DNA of 50,391 nt from Pleurocapsaceae cyanobacterium CSU_1_1 (lineage in GTDB: Bacteria > Cyanobacteriota > Cyanobacteriia > Cyanobacteriales > Xenococcaceae). The position numbers and the translations under genes were made by a program. The notes under the pieces were generated by a model. The model made no database searches and was not told the DNA's origin. It saw only the letters and a list, made by a program, of their open reading frames with translations. Shown one piece after another: positions 29,442 through 37,931 of the stretch (the stretch's first letter is position 1; every line of letters begins with the position of its first letter). The stretch spans positions 1 to 50,391 of the forward strand of contig JAAUOU010000015.1 in assembly GCA_012034765.1 (NCBI GenBank). Direction: 5' to 3'.

Positions 29442-32387
29442 TTAGTTAAGTATTTCGATGATTCCTGTCTGACCGTCAAGTCTCACCAATTGACCATCAT
29501 GAAATAAGCTGGTGGCATGGTCTACGTCCATCACCGCAGGAATATTGTATTCTCTAGCAATGATTGCACCATGAGACAAACGACCGCCAACTTCAGCAAT
29601 TAAGCCTCCTGCACGAGCCAAAAGAGGTGACCAGCCAGCGTCGGTATAGGGAACAACGATAATGGTTTGGAGATCGAGGCGATTGGGTGCAGCCCACGCT
29701 TCGCTATCGCTTTGTTGCAGACTAGAGATAACTTTGATTACTCCTTCAATTTGACCAGGACTACAACCAATCCCCTGTATTCGATTGGTTGGGTTAACTA
29801 CAGGCGCTTGCCATGATATAGTTTGGGGCTTGCCATAAACTAATTTCGGGACAGGATTTAATTGTGCTGCTGCTTGCCACTGTTGCTTTCTAGTTTGAAT
29901 TAATTTACTCAGTGATGGTAATTGTCCCTGCTCTACTAAAGTAGTAATTTCTTCTAGCTTGAGCAAAAAAATATCGCCTGCTTCAGTAATTAAACCGCTA
30001 TTAAGCCACTGTTGTTCTAAAGCAAGAAAAGCCCATCGTAGTTGTGCTAATAGCTTGTTGTATATTTCCGCTACCTGACCTTTAAGGTTTAATCTTTTTT
30101 GGACTAGTTTTGCTTGCCAAGACTGAGGAGAAATATTGACTGGAGCTTGAGCAATTTTGGCACCGTGAACATCAAAATAAAACCGCGTAAACATCTGTCG
30201 CGCAATACCAGGCTTATCTTGCCAGCGCGGGATGGCGATATCTGTCGCTACTTCGCTCAAATAGCCATATTGCTCCAACCATAGACCAAATCGTTCCATT
30301 ACGCTTATTCCTTCAGAATTTTCGGCAATATGGGCAAATAAAGAGGCGCTAGAATCAAAGGTGATTTGTTCAGTAGCCAAAAGTTTACGAGCTTCGGTGG
30401 CTATTTCTGCCAAATAACTTACTGCCATGACCTCTGGTACTTGGCTGTTGTCTAGTTCAGTTTCAGCAACTTTTAAGATGCTTTGGCGGAGGGCAAAACT
30501 AAGAGGGGCAAGAATATGATAATAAGTCGCTTTGTCCAATAACCCCAAAATTGTCTTAATCCTGTCAATAATTTCTGTGGGCGACAATTCTTTTAGTGAT
30601 TGGTCTGTAATTTCTGCTAGGATAGGTACAAAAAGTTTAGCGTGATCGCTGGCAAAGTGATTATCTAACTGCCATTCTCGTTTTAGCAGTCGCCAGAGTC
30701 CAGGCAGGTTTCTCAGGGTCGAACTCAAGGGTGGTTTGCTGAATTTTGCTCCTCTAGTTAAAAATTCCAGACTTTCGGCGGGTAAACCCATGCGACGGAA
30801 AATCGTGCCTAACAAAGAAGCATTAAAATAGGCGCTAGCAAAATGTAGGGTTGCAGTTTGCTCGAAGTTTAAATCTTTAGCGCGATCGCCCAAGACAATT
30901 GTAAAGATTTTCCCCCAAACACCACAGGTTAAGGGCTGATTAATTGACCAAGTAAGGGGACGAATTTTGCCAGGAATAACCTCCGCAGCAATACGCCTCG
31001 TCCAAATTGGCTGCATGGTTGTGATGGGACGAACCTGTAGCAGCCAGAGTTTAGCACCGTCATAAGTCCACTCAATATCCTGGGGAATTCCCCCAAATAA
31101 ATCCTCCATTTCTCTTGCCAACAATGCTGCTGATGCAATAATGTCTTGGGGAATCATGGCAGTCTGATTCGACTTTTCAGCAATCACAGTAATGGACTGT
31201 TCTGGAGACATTGTGAGGGAGGCTTGGGGAATCGCCACCTGATATCTTTGGGGAGTATATTGACCAGAAACAATTTTGCTAGCTGGACCTGGTAAAGCTT
31301 CGATCGCTACGGTATCTTGTAACTGATTTACAGGATCGCGACTAAATGCTACTCCACTATATTGACCTTCGATTTGCTGCTGGATTAGAATTGCCATCGA
31401 CGTTTCTTTTTGCTGGTTGTGGCGACGATATTCGATGGCACTGCTGTTTAAATAAGAAGCCTGACAATTAATAATGGCTGATTCTAATTGATCTTTATTA
31501 GTAACATTGAGAATACTGATATATTGCCCCGCAGCGGAAGCTGATGCTGAATCTTCGCCAATGGCTGAAGAACGGACAATTAAGGGCGCTTGAGTTGTTG
31601 GTTCGAGCTTTTGAACCAAGACTTGTAGATCGTCCCCAGGGCGTAAAATCCAGCCGTCTGCTACATCATATCCCTGACGCTTGAGTCGAGACAAATTCGC
31701 TGCTTTTGCCCCTACCTGGCGGGCATCTAATCTGCTGTTTAGACTAAGAATATTTTTGTCTCCCTGAAAAAAACGAAACATTTTGCTTTGACTAGATTGA
31801 CTGTTAGTGGCAGTAGCAACTAAGTCTAAATCATCGGGAATATTTTGATAGATCCAGCCCAACAAACATGCTAAAGCAAAAGTAGTAAGGGCATATTCTG
31901 GTTGATATGGATGACGCAACCCAATTATCATCACTAACAATACTAAAGCACCATATTTCCCCATTAAGCGATCGCGAATAATTGTAAACCCCACCAGACT
32001 AATTAACCAAACTAATCCCGCTGCGATCGCATCATGGGCGACAATCCCCCAAACAGCATTAGTTGTCCCCGCACCTTTACTAATCCAATAACGTCCCATC
32101 ACCAGGGCAATGATGGCAAGAATTTCCCAAGTTGAACCGACAGGGAAAAATACTCTAGCTAATAAAACCGCACTAATTCCTTTGGCTGCTTCGGATAGTA
32201 CAGCGCAGACTCCAGCCACTTTACCGCCATGATAAAAGGCTGCGGATACTGAAATGTTACCAGTGCCTAGTTTACCTAGTTGACGACCAGTAAGAGCATA
32301 GGTGAGCCAGTCGATTAGGGGTAACCCACCCAGCAAAGGACAAACAATAAATACCGTCAGAGAACCCCAAATTGGTGTCAGGTTCAT
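29442..32387 (-). CDS. Fusion of PlsY-like glycerol-3-phosphate acyltransferase with PEP synthase-like domains
   Basis: 981 residues. The N-terminal ~190 residues are a PlsY-type membrane domain: GGLPLIDWLTYALTGRQLGK, LGTGNISVSAAFYHGGK and KGAGTTNAVWGIVAHD; five or more helices. From about residue 215 a PEP/pyruvate-binding domain follows (VGAKAANLSRLKRQGYDVAD, VRSSAIGEDSASASAAGQY, PQDIEWTYDGAKLWLLQVRP). The C-terminus has the swivelling phosphohistidine domain (GGLIAEVGGRLSHGAIIARE, catalytic His present, then YNIPAVMDV). The TIM-barrel PEP domain of PpsA is absent, so it is not a normal PEP synthase. It could couple phosphate transfer to phospholipid synthesis; that is inference. Confidence 0.85.
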   Translation of the reverse strand: MNLTPIWGSLTVFIVCPLLGGLPLIDWLTYALTGRQLGKLGTGNISVSAAFYHGGKVAGVCAVLSEAAKGISAVLLARVFFPVGSTWEILAIIALVMGRYWISKGAGTTNAVWGIVAHDAIAAGLVWLISLVGFTIIRDRLMGKYGALVLLVMIIGLRHPYQPEYALTTFALACLLGWIYQNIPDDLDLVATATNSQSSQSKMFRFFQGDKNILSLNSRLDARQVGAKAANLSRLKRQGYDVADGWILRPGDDLQVLVQKLEPTTQAPLIVRSSAIGEDSASASAAGQYISILNVTNKDQLESAIINCQASYLNSSAIEYRRHNQQKETSMAILIQQQIEGQYSGVAFSRDPVNQLQDTVAIEALPGPASKIVSGQYTPQRYQVAIPQASLTMSPEQSITVIAEKSNQTAMIPQDIIASAALLAREMEDLFGGIPQDIEWTYDGAKLWLLQVRPITTMQPIWTRRIAAEVIPGKIRPLTWSINQPLTCGVWGKIFTIVLGDRAKDLNFEQTATLHFASAYFNASLLGTIFRRMGLPAESLEFLTRGAKFSKPPLSSTLRNLPGLWRLLKREWQLDNHFASDHAKLFVPILAEITDQSLKELSPTEIIDRIKTILGLLDKATYYHILAPLSFALRQSILKVAETELDNSQVPEVMAVSYLAEIATEARKLLATEQITFDSSASLFAHIAENSEGISVMERFGLWLEQYGYLSEVATDIAIPRWQDKPGIARQMFTRFYFDVHGAKIAQAPVNISPQSWQAKLVQKRLNLKGQVAEIYNKLLAQLRWAFLALEQQWLNSGLITEAGDIFLLKLEEITTLVEQGQLPSLSKLIQTRKQQWQAAAQLNPVPKLVYGKPQTISWQAPVVNPTNRIQGIGCSPGQIEGVIKVISSLQQSDSEAWAAPNRLDLQTIIVVPYTDAGWSPLLARAGGLIAEVGGRLSHGAIIAREYNIPAVMDVDHATSLFHDGQLVRLDGQTGIIEILN

Positions 32388-32633
32388 GAGCCTCTATTTG
32401 TAACCATTTAATTAGAGATACTTCGCAAAATTGATTGGGTTAATGGTTTCATTGGTTTATTGTACCCGTTTTAATTTTTCTGGTGAACCCAAACGAATCT
32501 CAATTTGCCTATACTCTCAGCTATCCTTCAATCAAACCCAGGTGAATTGACTAGAGTATCCCATCAATTAGGTTAAGTATAGTAAATTAAGTATAGTGAC
32601 AACGTACATCCATCCTAGGAGTAATAAATAAAA

Positions 32634-32996
32634 TTGTTTGTTCTCAATGGTTATGAATATTTTTTGGGTTTTTTACTCGTATGTAGCGCAGTTCCTGCCC
32701 TAGCTTTAACTGCCTCTAAACTATTAAGACCTACTGACGGTGGGCCAGAACGGCAGACAACCTATGAGTCGGGGATGGAACCTATCGGTGGGGCCTGGAT
32801 TCAATTTAACATTCGCTATTATATGTTTGCCCTAGTGTTTGTGGTTTTCGACGTAGAAACTGTCTTTCTATATCCTTGGGCAGTCGCCTTTAGCCGTTTA
32901 GGATTATTAGCATTTGTAGAAGCCCTCATTTTTATTGCCATTTTGGTAATTGCCTTGGTATATGCGTGGAGAAAAGGAGCTTTGGAGTGGTCATGA
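32634..32996 (+). CDS. ndhC: NDH-1 subunit 3
   Basis: 120 residues, complete, three membrane helices, starting [12 protein letters not shown] with the family block [20 protein letters not shown] and [15 protein letters not shown]. Start is TTG, the only start matching the known N-terminus. First gene of ndhC-ndhK-ndhJ, subunits of the cyanobacterial NDH-1 complex used for respiration and cyclic electron flow. Its stop overlaps the ndhK ATG. Confidence 0.95.
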   Translation: MFVLNGYEYFLGFLLVCSAVPALALTASKLLRPTDGGPERQTTYESGMEPIGGAWIQFNIRYYMFALVFVVFDVETVFLYPWAVAFSRLGLLAFVEALIFIAILVIALVYAWRKGALEWS

Positions 32997-33717
32997 ATTC
33001 CCCAACATTTGAACAACAACAGCAAGAAAAAATACTTAATCCCAGTAGTCCAACTCAGATAACTCAGGATTTATCAGAAAACGTTATTTTAACTACGGTA
33101 GACGACATTTATAACTGGGCAAGACTATCTAGCCTATGGCCTATGTTATACGGTACAGCCTGTTGCTTTATTGAATTTGCAGCCCTTATTGGTTCTAGAT
33201 TTGATTTTGACCGTTATGGCTTAGTACCTCGTTCTAGCCCCCGCCAGTCGGACTTAATCATTACCGCAGGCACAATCACCATGAAAATGGCTCCTGCTTT
33301 GGTTCGCCTCTATGAAGAAATGCCCGAACCTAAGTATGTGATTGCGATGGGTGCTTGTACTATTACAGGAGGAATGTTTAGTAGTGACTCGACTACTGCC
33401 GTCAGGGGTGTAGATAAGTTAATTCCTGTGGATGTTTATATTCCTGGTTGTCCTCCTCGTCCTGAAGCTATTTTTGATGCCATTATCAAGCTACGCAAAA
33501 GATCTCGAATCAGTCGATTCAAGAGCGAGCTACAAGCATCGAACAAACTCACCGTTTCTATAGCACAAGACATAATATGAAAGCGGTTGAGCCAATTTTA
33601 AATGGTACATACCTTAAATCGGCAACCCGCCAAGCACCACCAAAAGAACTTGCCGAAGCTATGGGTATGCCTTTACCAGCAATAGAATCAGCAGAAAAAG
33701 AGGTAGAACGTGGCTGA
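32993..33717 (+). CDS. ndhK: NDH-1 subunit K, frame broken once
   Basis: The ATG at 32993 overlaps the ndhC stop (ATGA) and follows a GGAG. The protein has [38 protein letters not shown] and [17 protein letters not shown], the four cysteines of the N2-type 4Fe-4S cluster. The frame stops early at about 33580, but the frame from [20 protein letters not shown] through [20 protein letters not shown] to EKEVERG and a stop at 33715-33717 is the normal ndhK C-terminus. One A added to AAAA at 33497-33500 repairs it to 241 residues. A real break in this gene would disable NDH-1. Confidence 0.92.
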
Positions 33718-34243
33718 AGAAGTAAAACAAAATCCTCAAGAAAACGAAACAGCATCAGAAATCATTGCTGCGGGTAAAACATCAAGCTGGTTAACTGACA
33801 ACGGCTTTGATAATGAGGCTTTAGCCCCTGATGTTTCCAATATTGAGATGATCAAGATAGATCCTGACCTGTTATTACCTATCGCTACTGCCCTGTATGC
33901 TTATGGCTATAACTATCTTCAGTGCCAGGGAGCCTACGATTTGGGCGCAGGGAAAGAATTAGTCAGCTTTTACCATTTGATTAAAGTTGCTGATGATGTT
34001 GAACAAGCAGAAGAAGTTCGTCTTAAAGTTTTTCTTCCGCGAGACAATCCCAGAGTTGCTTCGGTTTACTGGATCTGGAAAGCAGCAGACTGGCAAGAAC
34101 GAGAAAGCTACGACATGTTTGGCATTATTTACGAAGGACACCCTAACCTCAAACGCATTTTAATGAACGAAGATTGGATTGGTTATCCTTTGCGTAAAGA
34201 TTATGTTTCTCCTGATTTTTATGAATTGCAAGATGCTTATTAA
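33710..34243 (+). CDS. ndhJ: NDH-1 subunit J
   Basis: 177 residues, GTG start overlapping the ndhK stop (GTGGCTGA). NuoC-like blocks [40 protein letters not shown] and [32 protein letters not shown]. Normal length. Forms the peripheral arm with NdhH, NdhI and NdhK. Last gene of the operon; a strong terminator follows at 34311-34345. Confidence 0.95.
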   Translation: MAEEVKQNPQENETASEIIAAGKTSSWLTDNGFDNEALAPDVSNIEMIKIDPDLLLPIATALYAYGYNYLQCQGAYDLGAGKELVSFYHLIKVADDVEQAEEVRLKVFLPRDNPRVASVYWIWKAADWQERESYDMFGIIYEGHPNLKRILMNEDWIGYPLRKDYVSPDFYELQDAY

Positions 34244-34310
34244 GTTTACTAAGATTGCATCGAAACAAAGCTGTGTTGATCTATAGACTTGAACAGTTAG
34301 AAATAGTTAA

Positions 34311-34345
34311 AGTAGAGATCTTTAAGTAGATCTCTACTCTTTTTT
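34311..34345 (+). terminator. Intrinsic terminator of ndhCKJ
   Basis: A perfect 10-bp stem AGTAGAGATC (34311-34320) / GATCTCTACT (34329-34338) with an 8-nt loop, then C and six T. A textbook rho-independent terminator about 70 bp after the ndhJ stop. Confidence 0.92.
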
Positions 34346-34424
34346 ACTTGAAAAGCGGGCGTTTGCGTATCTTGTATCCTGTAAACAGGTAAAAAGTTGA
34401 GCAAGCTATAAGTTTCTACAATTC

Positions 34425-34838
34425 TTAGTCTAAATATCCCATTAAAGTGCCAGTTTCGTCTGATTCGTTGGAAGCAACAGGACGATTACCCATCACTATA
34501 TAAGAATCACTTACCTGAAGAGTACTAGCGGCGATGGGACGATTCCCAGATATGGCTAAGGAACTACTAAATTTAACTGTGCCTTTAGAAACTGGACGAT
34601 CCGACCCCACAGAGGAGTAAGTATGAACTACTTCAATGCTACTAGGTTCAATGGGACGATTCTGAGGGAGTAGAGTTTTAGGTTGTGTTGATAAAGCTAA
34701 GGCTTCTTCTCCTCCTTCTTTAGGAGTAGTTTTACTAACTGAGCTTGGTTTGTCAGCAGTGGTCTTCGCTTGAGTAGTTTTGCTATTAGTTGTAGTTGCT
34801 TTTGCTTGAGTGCCATTGGGCTTATTGTCTTCAGCCAT
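34425..34838 (-). CDS. Small protein with Thr/Lys-rich head and NRP[IV] repeats, function unknown
   Basis: 137 residues. The first ~45 are low-complexity (T, K, A, S; NSKTTQAKTTADKPSSVSK). The rest has a ~19-21-residue repeat beginning [ND]RP[IV]: QNRPIEPSSIEVVHTYSSVG, SDRPVSKGTVKFSSSLAISG, NRPIAASTLQVSDSYIVMG, NRPVASN; each has Ser in the third or so place after NRPI, an alternating hydrophobic strand and a Gly turn. No signal or membrane segment. GGAG-type ribosome binding site before the ATG. It converges on ndhJ. I do not recognise a named family. Confidence 0.75.
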   Translation of the reverse strand: MAEDNKPNGTQAKATTTNSKTTQAKTTADKPSSVSKTTPKEGGEEALALSTQPKTLLPQNRPIEPSSIEVVHTYSSVGSDRPVSKGTVKFSSSLAISGNRPIAASTLQVSDSYIVMGNRPVASNESDETGTLMGYLD

Positions 34839-35094
34839 TAGAGTTTTCTCCTGAACTTCAATTTGATAAAGTTATTAGTTATTAATTACTTTTATTTATT
34901 TTTGATAACTACCCTCATTCTTGCATTCTATGGATTTGGCGACAAGAGCTTGACTAATTAAGATAAGTTCTAACTGTCATTATTAATCTTGGGGAGTAGA
35001 GATCTTTGTTTGGTCTAACCTATGATATTTATAACACTGGTATTGAAGTAGAAAAAATTATTTCAATTACTTGCACTTTGAATGAGTGACTACA

Positions 35095-36150
35095 ATGGAA
35101 AAGCGATCGCTGGGAAGATCAGAAGTTCAAATAACGCCAATTCTAATGGGAACATGGCAAGCAGGAAAGAAAATGTGGGCAGGAATTGACGATCAAGAAA
35201 GTATTCGGGCAATTCGAGCTGCTGTAGAGGCAGGCATAACTACCATTGATACGGCAGAAGTATATGGGCAAGGGCATTCGGAACAAATTGTTGCTCAAGC
35301 TCTATCAGACATTCGCGATCGCCTAGAATATGCCTCAAAAGTATTTGCCGACCATCTTAAATACGACCAGGTAATTGAAGCGTGTCATCGCTCTTTAACT
35401 AATCTTCAAACAGATTATCTTGATCTTTATCAAATTCATTGGCCCTCTGGGTCGTTTGGGAATGAATCAGTCCCGATAGAAGAAACAATGAGTGCTTTAA
35501 ATAAACTTCAAGAAGAGGGCAAAATTAGAGCGATCGGTGTTTCTAATTTTAATCGCGAACAGCTAGAGCAAGCAGCCAATTATGGCAGAATCGACAGTCT
35601 ACAACCCCCCTATTCCCTATTCTGGCGCAAGATTGAAAACGATGCCATCCCTTATTGTATAGAGCATCAAATCTCGGTTTTAGCCTATTCTCCCATGGCT
35701 CAAGGATTACTCACTGGCAAATTTAGTCTTGAGCATAAATTTGAACCAGAAGACCATCGTAGCGCTAACGTGCTTTTCCAAGGTCAGAATTTTGAGCGCG
35801 CCCACCAAGCTTTAGAACAGTTAAAACCAATTGCCCTCAAGCACAACTGTACTTTAGCCCAGCTTGCTTTGGCATGGTTAATTGCTCAACCTCAAACTAA
35901 TGCGATCGCTGGAGCTAGAACTGTCTCACAAGCAAAGGATAATGCCCAAGCTGCCAACGTCAGCTTATCTGCTGAAGAATTACAGAAAATAGATTGTATT
36001 GGTAGACAGGTAACGGATCATCCAAGGAGTTCCGTCTTTGTTACCTTAGACCTACTAATAATTCGACTGTCATTAGACCTTGTAGGACTTACCCTGTTGC
36101 ATCGTGTGAATTTATGGGGTTGGTTAAGATGGATATCTATTCCTCGGTAG
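35095..36150 (+). CDS. Aldo/keto reductase with foreign C-terminus
   Basis: Residues 1-309 are a normal aldo/keto reductase: ITPILMGTWQAGKKMWAGID, the catalytic Asp/Tyr in TIDTAEVYGQGHSEQ, Lys in YASKVF, His in YQIHWP, NADPH site in LAWLIAQPQTNAIAGARTVS, then ELQKIDCIGRQVTDH at 36001-36021. The family usually ends about eight residues later. Here 42 unrelated residues follow (PRSSVFVTLDLLIIRLSLDL and on), which are simply the antisense of a group II intron fragment. Whether the enzyme folds is unknown, but the active site is intact. The ATG at 35095 is preferred to the GTG at 35086. Confidence 0.85.
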   Translation: MEKRSLGRSEVQITPILMGTWQAGKKMWAGIDDQESIRAIRAAVEAGITTIDTAEVYGQGHSEQIVAQALSDIRDRLEYASKVFADHLKYDQVIEACHRSLTNLQTDYLDLYQIHWPSGSFGNESVPIEETMSALNKLQEEGKIRAIGVSNFNREQLEQAANYGRIDSLQPPYSLFWRKIENDAIPYCIEHQISVLAYSPMAQGLLTGKFSLEHKFEPEDHRSANVLFQGQNFERAHQALEQLKPIALKHNCTLAQLALAWLIAQPQTNAIAGARTVSQAKDNAQAANVSLSAEELQKIDCIGRQVTDHPRSSVFVTLDLLIIRLSLDLVGLTLLHRVNLWGWLRWISIPR

Positions 36151-36482
36151 GGATTTTGTTTTCACTTTCCAATAACGGAAGAATATTGGAAACTACCTAC
36201 TTACCTTTTGGTTACAGTCTTTTTCAGGAGCAATTTAACTGTTTCTCCTATTACGAGGTTTAAACAATATCTTTGCTTTCGCTCATCTTTCCAACTTTCC
36301 TTTAGCCTTTCCTCCAGTTAGCCCTACTAGATTCAAGTACATTTGTGGAACTGCATATTCCCCGTTCATTACTTACTTGGTTCTGTTCCCAACTCTAATA
36401 GAGTTGTTTTACATAAGGGTGAGTGGTGAAAATCACTCAGAGACTAAGGAGTCTCATTTCACACGACCAGTTCAGGTCGCAC
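36022..36482 (-). mobile_element. Group II intron fragment (5' end, domains I-III region), no maturase
   Basis: On the minus strand the RNA would start GTGCGACC at 36482, the group II 5' consensus. It then shows a chain of hairpins: GCGACC/GGTCGT, GAGACTCCTTAGTCTC (36440-36455), CAACTCTATTAGAGTTG (36390-36406) and CCAATATTCTTCCGTTATTGG ends (36169-36189), plus typical blocks AACAAAATCCCTACCGAGGA and AGGTCTAATGACAGTCG. The sequence resembles domain I of cyanobacterial introns. It breaks off at 36022 inside the aldo/keto reductase frame, so the reverse transcriptase ORF and domains V-VI are gone. It lies 54 bp downstream of the pentapeptide gene. Confidence 0.75.
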
Positions 36483-36535
36483 CTTCCAAAAGAAGACCCT
36501 CACGTCCCGATTTGGGCGCGCTCATTGAGAGAATG

Positions 36536-37830
36536 CTACCGCCCTAACTGATTGGGAATCCCCTCACATCCACCTGGTACAGTTGAGCGAGACTTTTCGC
36601 CACACCAAGAGCAGATATAATAACGTTGCTCCTCACTCATGCGTTTAATGCCTGAGAAATTAGCTTTTTCCACCACCATTCCCGTATATTTTCCTGTTTC
36701 ATAGTCAGGATGTGCCGTAATGCTTCGAGGAGAGGCGGTTTCCACCGAACCATAAAATAGACGAGCGCCTTTGATATCTGCTCCCGCCAGATTAGCTTCA
36801 TATAGCACAGTACGAGCTAAGTTTGCTTTGACCAGATCGCATTGACTAAGATTGGCTCTCACCATATTAGCCTCGCTTAAATCGCTCCAGCGCAGATCTT
36901 GTCCGACTAGATATGCCCCTGCTAGCATCACTCCTAAATCAATTACTCTAGTCCCATAAGCACGATCTTCAGAATAACCACCGCTGCCATCTAAAATTGC
37001 CCTGCCAAGATGATTATCGCGTTTGAGGGGAGTTAATAAGCCAGATTGAGAAAGAAATCGAATCACCTTGGCTTTGCCGTTTTCATCAATACTAGAAACA
37101 ATAGAGGCGGTTCGACCTTCCGCGATCGCTCTTTCTTGAGGCCAGTCTTCTAATAAACCTTCTTCATTTAAAGTTAGGTCAGAAATGCCCTGAAAATAGG
37201 TATCAATAGTCTGCTGTTGGGTGATCCGATTTTGCTGAATTGTTAAATCCTTAGAAATTACATATTGCGCCCAAGCGACATAAACCGCCAACATTGCAAT
37301 TAAAATCTGTCCTACAGCCCCAATCCATTCCGCCCAAGAGCCAAATTCATCGTATTTAAACTGAGTGAGCCAGCCGCCAATCTTGCCGTAAACTCCAAAA
37401 TAATTAAGTAACCCACGATCGCACCAATAAAGCCAATAAAAGCCAGAATAGTCCTTCTTTCTTGAATTGTTAGGAATTTACTAATCCAGCCTCGAACCGA
37501 GTTAAAGACGACTCCTAAAGAAAGACACAAAGCTGCAACTGCACTAGTTAACCCCAGCCAAGGAAGTCTAAACCAAAGACCCAATCCCATCGACAAGAGA
37601 GCAATTAAAATTAATTGCGACTGGGAAAAACTAATTCTACGACCAGGATCTTTATTCGTAACGGTCGTTCTTCTTAGTCTGGGAGATTCCAAAGAATTTG
37701 GTTTCCCTATTGATAAAGAATCTTCATTTAGATCGGGCTTGCCGTTTTCCCACTCTATAATCTTTTCTGGACTAATATTTGGATTAATATCTGAATTACT
37801 ATTCGAGATGGAATCAGTACTATCCTTCAT
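36536..37830 (-). CDS. Membrane pentapeptide-repeat protein with C-terminal cysteine motif, frame broken once
   Basis: Two frames form one 431-residue protein. The N-terminal ~75 residues are polar; membrane segments follow (LILIALLSMGLGLWF, LGLTSAVAALCLSLGVVF, ILAFIGFIGAIVGYLII) and, after repair, FGVYGKIGGWLTQFKYDEFG and GAVGQILIAMLAVYVAWAQY. Pentapeptide repeats run LRWSDLSEANMVRANLSQCD then LVKANLARTVLYEANLAGAD. The end has CSWCGEKSRSTVPGGC, possibly metal-binding. One T (AAAA at 37397-37400 on the plus strand) repairs it. Function unknown; immediately upstream is a Ser/Thr kinase gene on the same strand. Confidence 0.78.
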
Positions 37831-37931
37831 TCTTAATAAAATTTTGACATATTTGACATAACATCTCCTTAATCATACTCAAGCCAAAAATCAGCATTAT
37901 TTATCTAATTTTACCGATTAAATAATTCATT

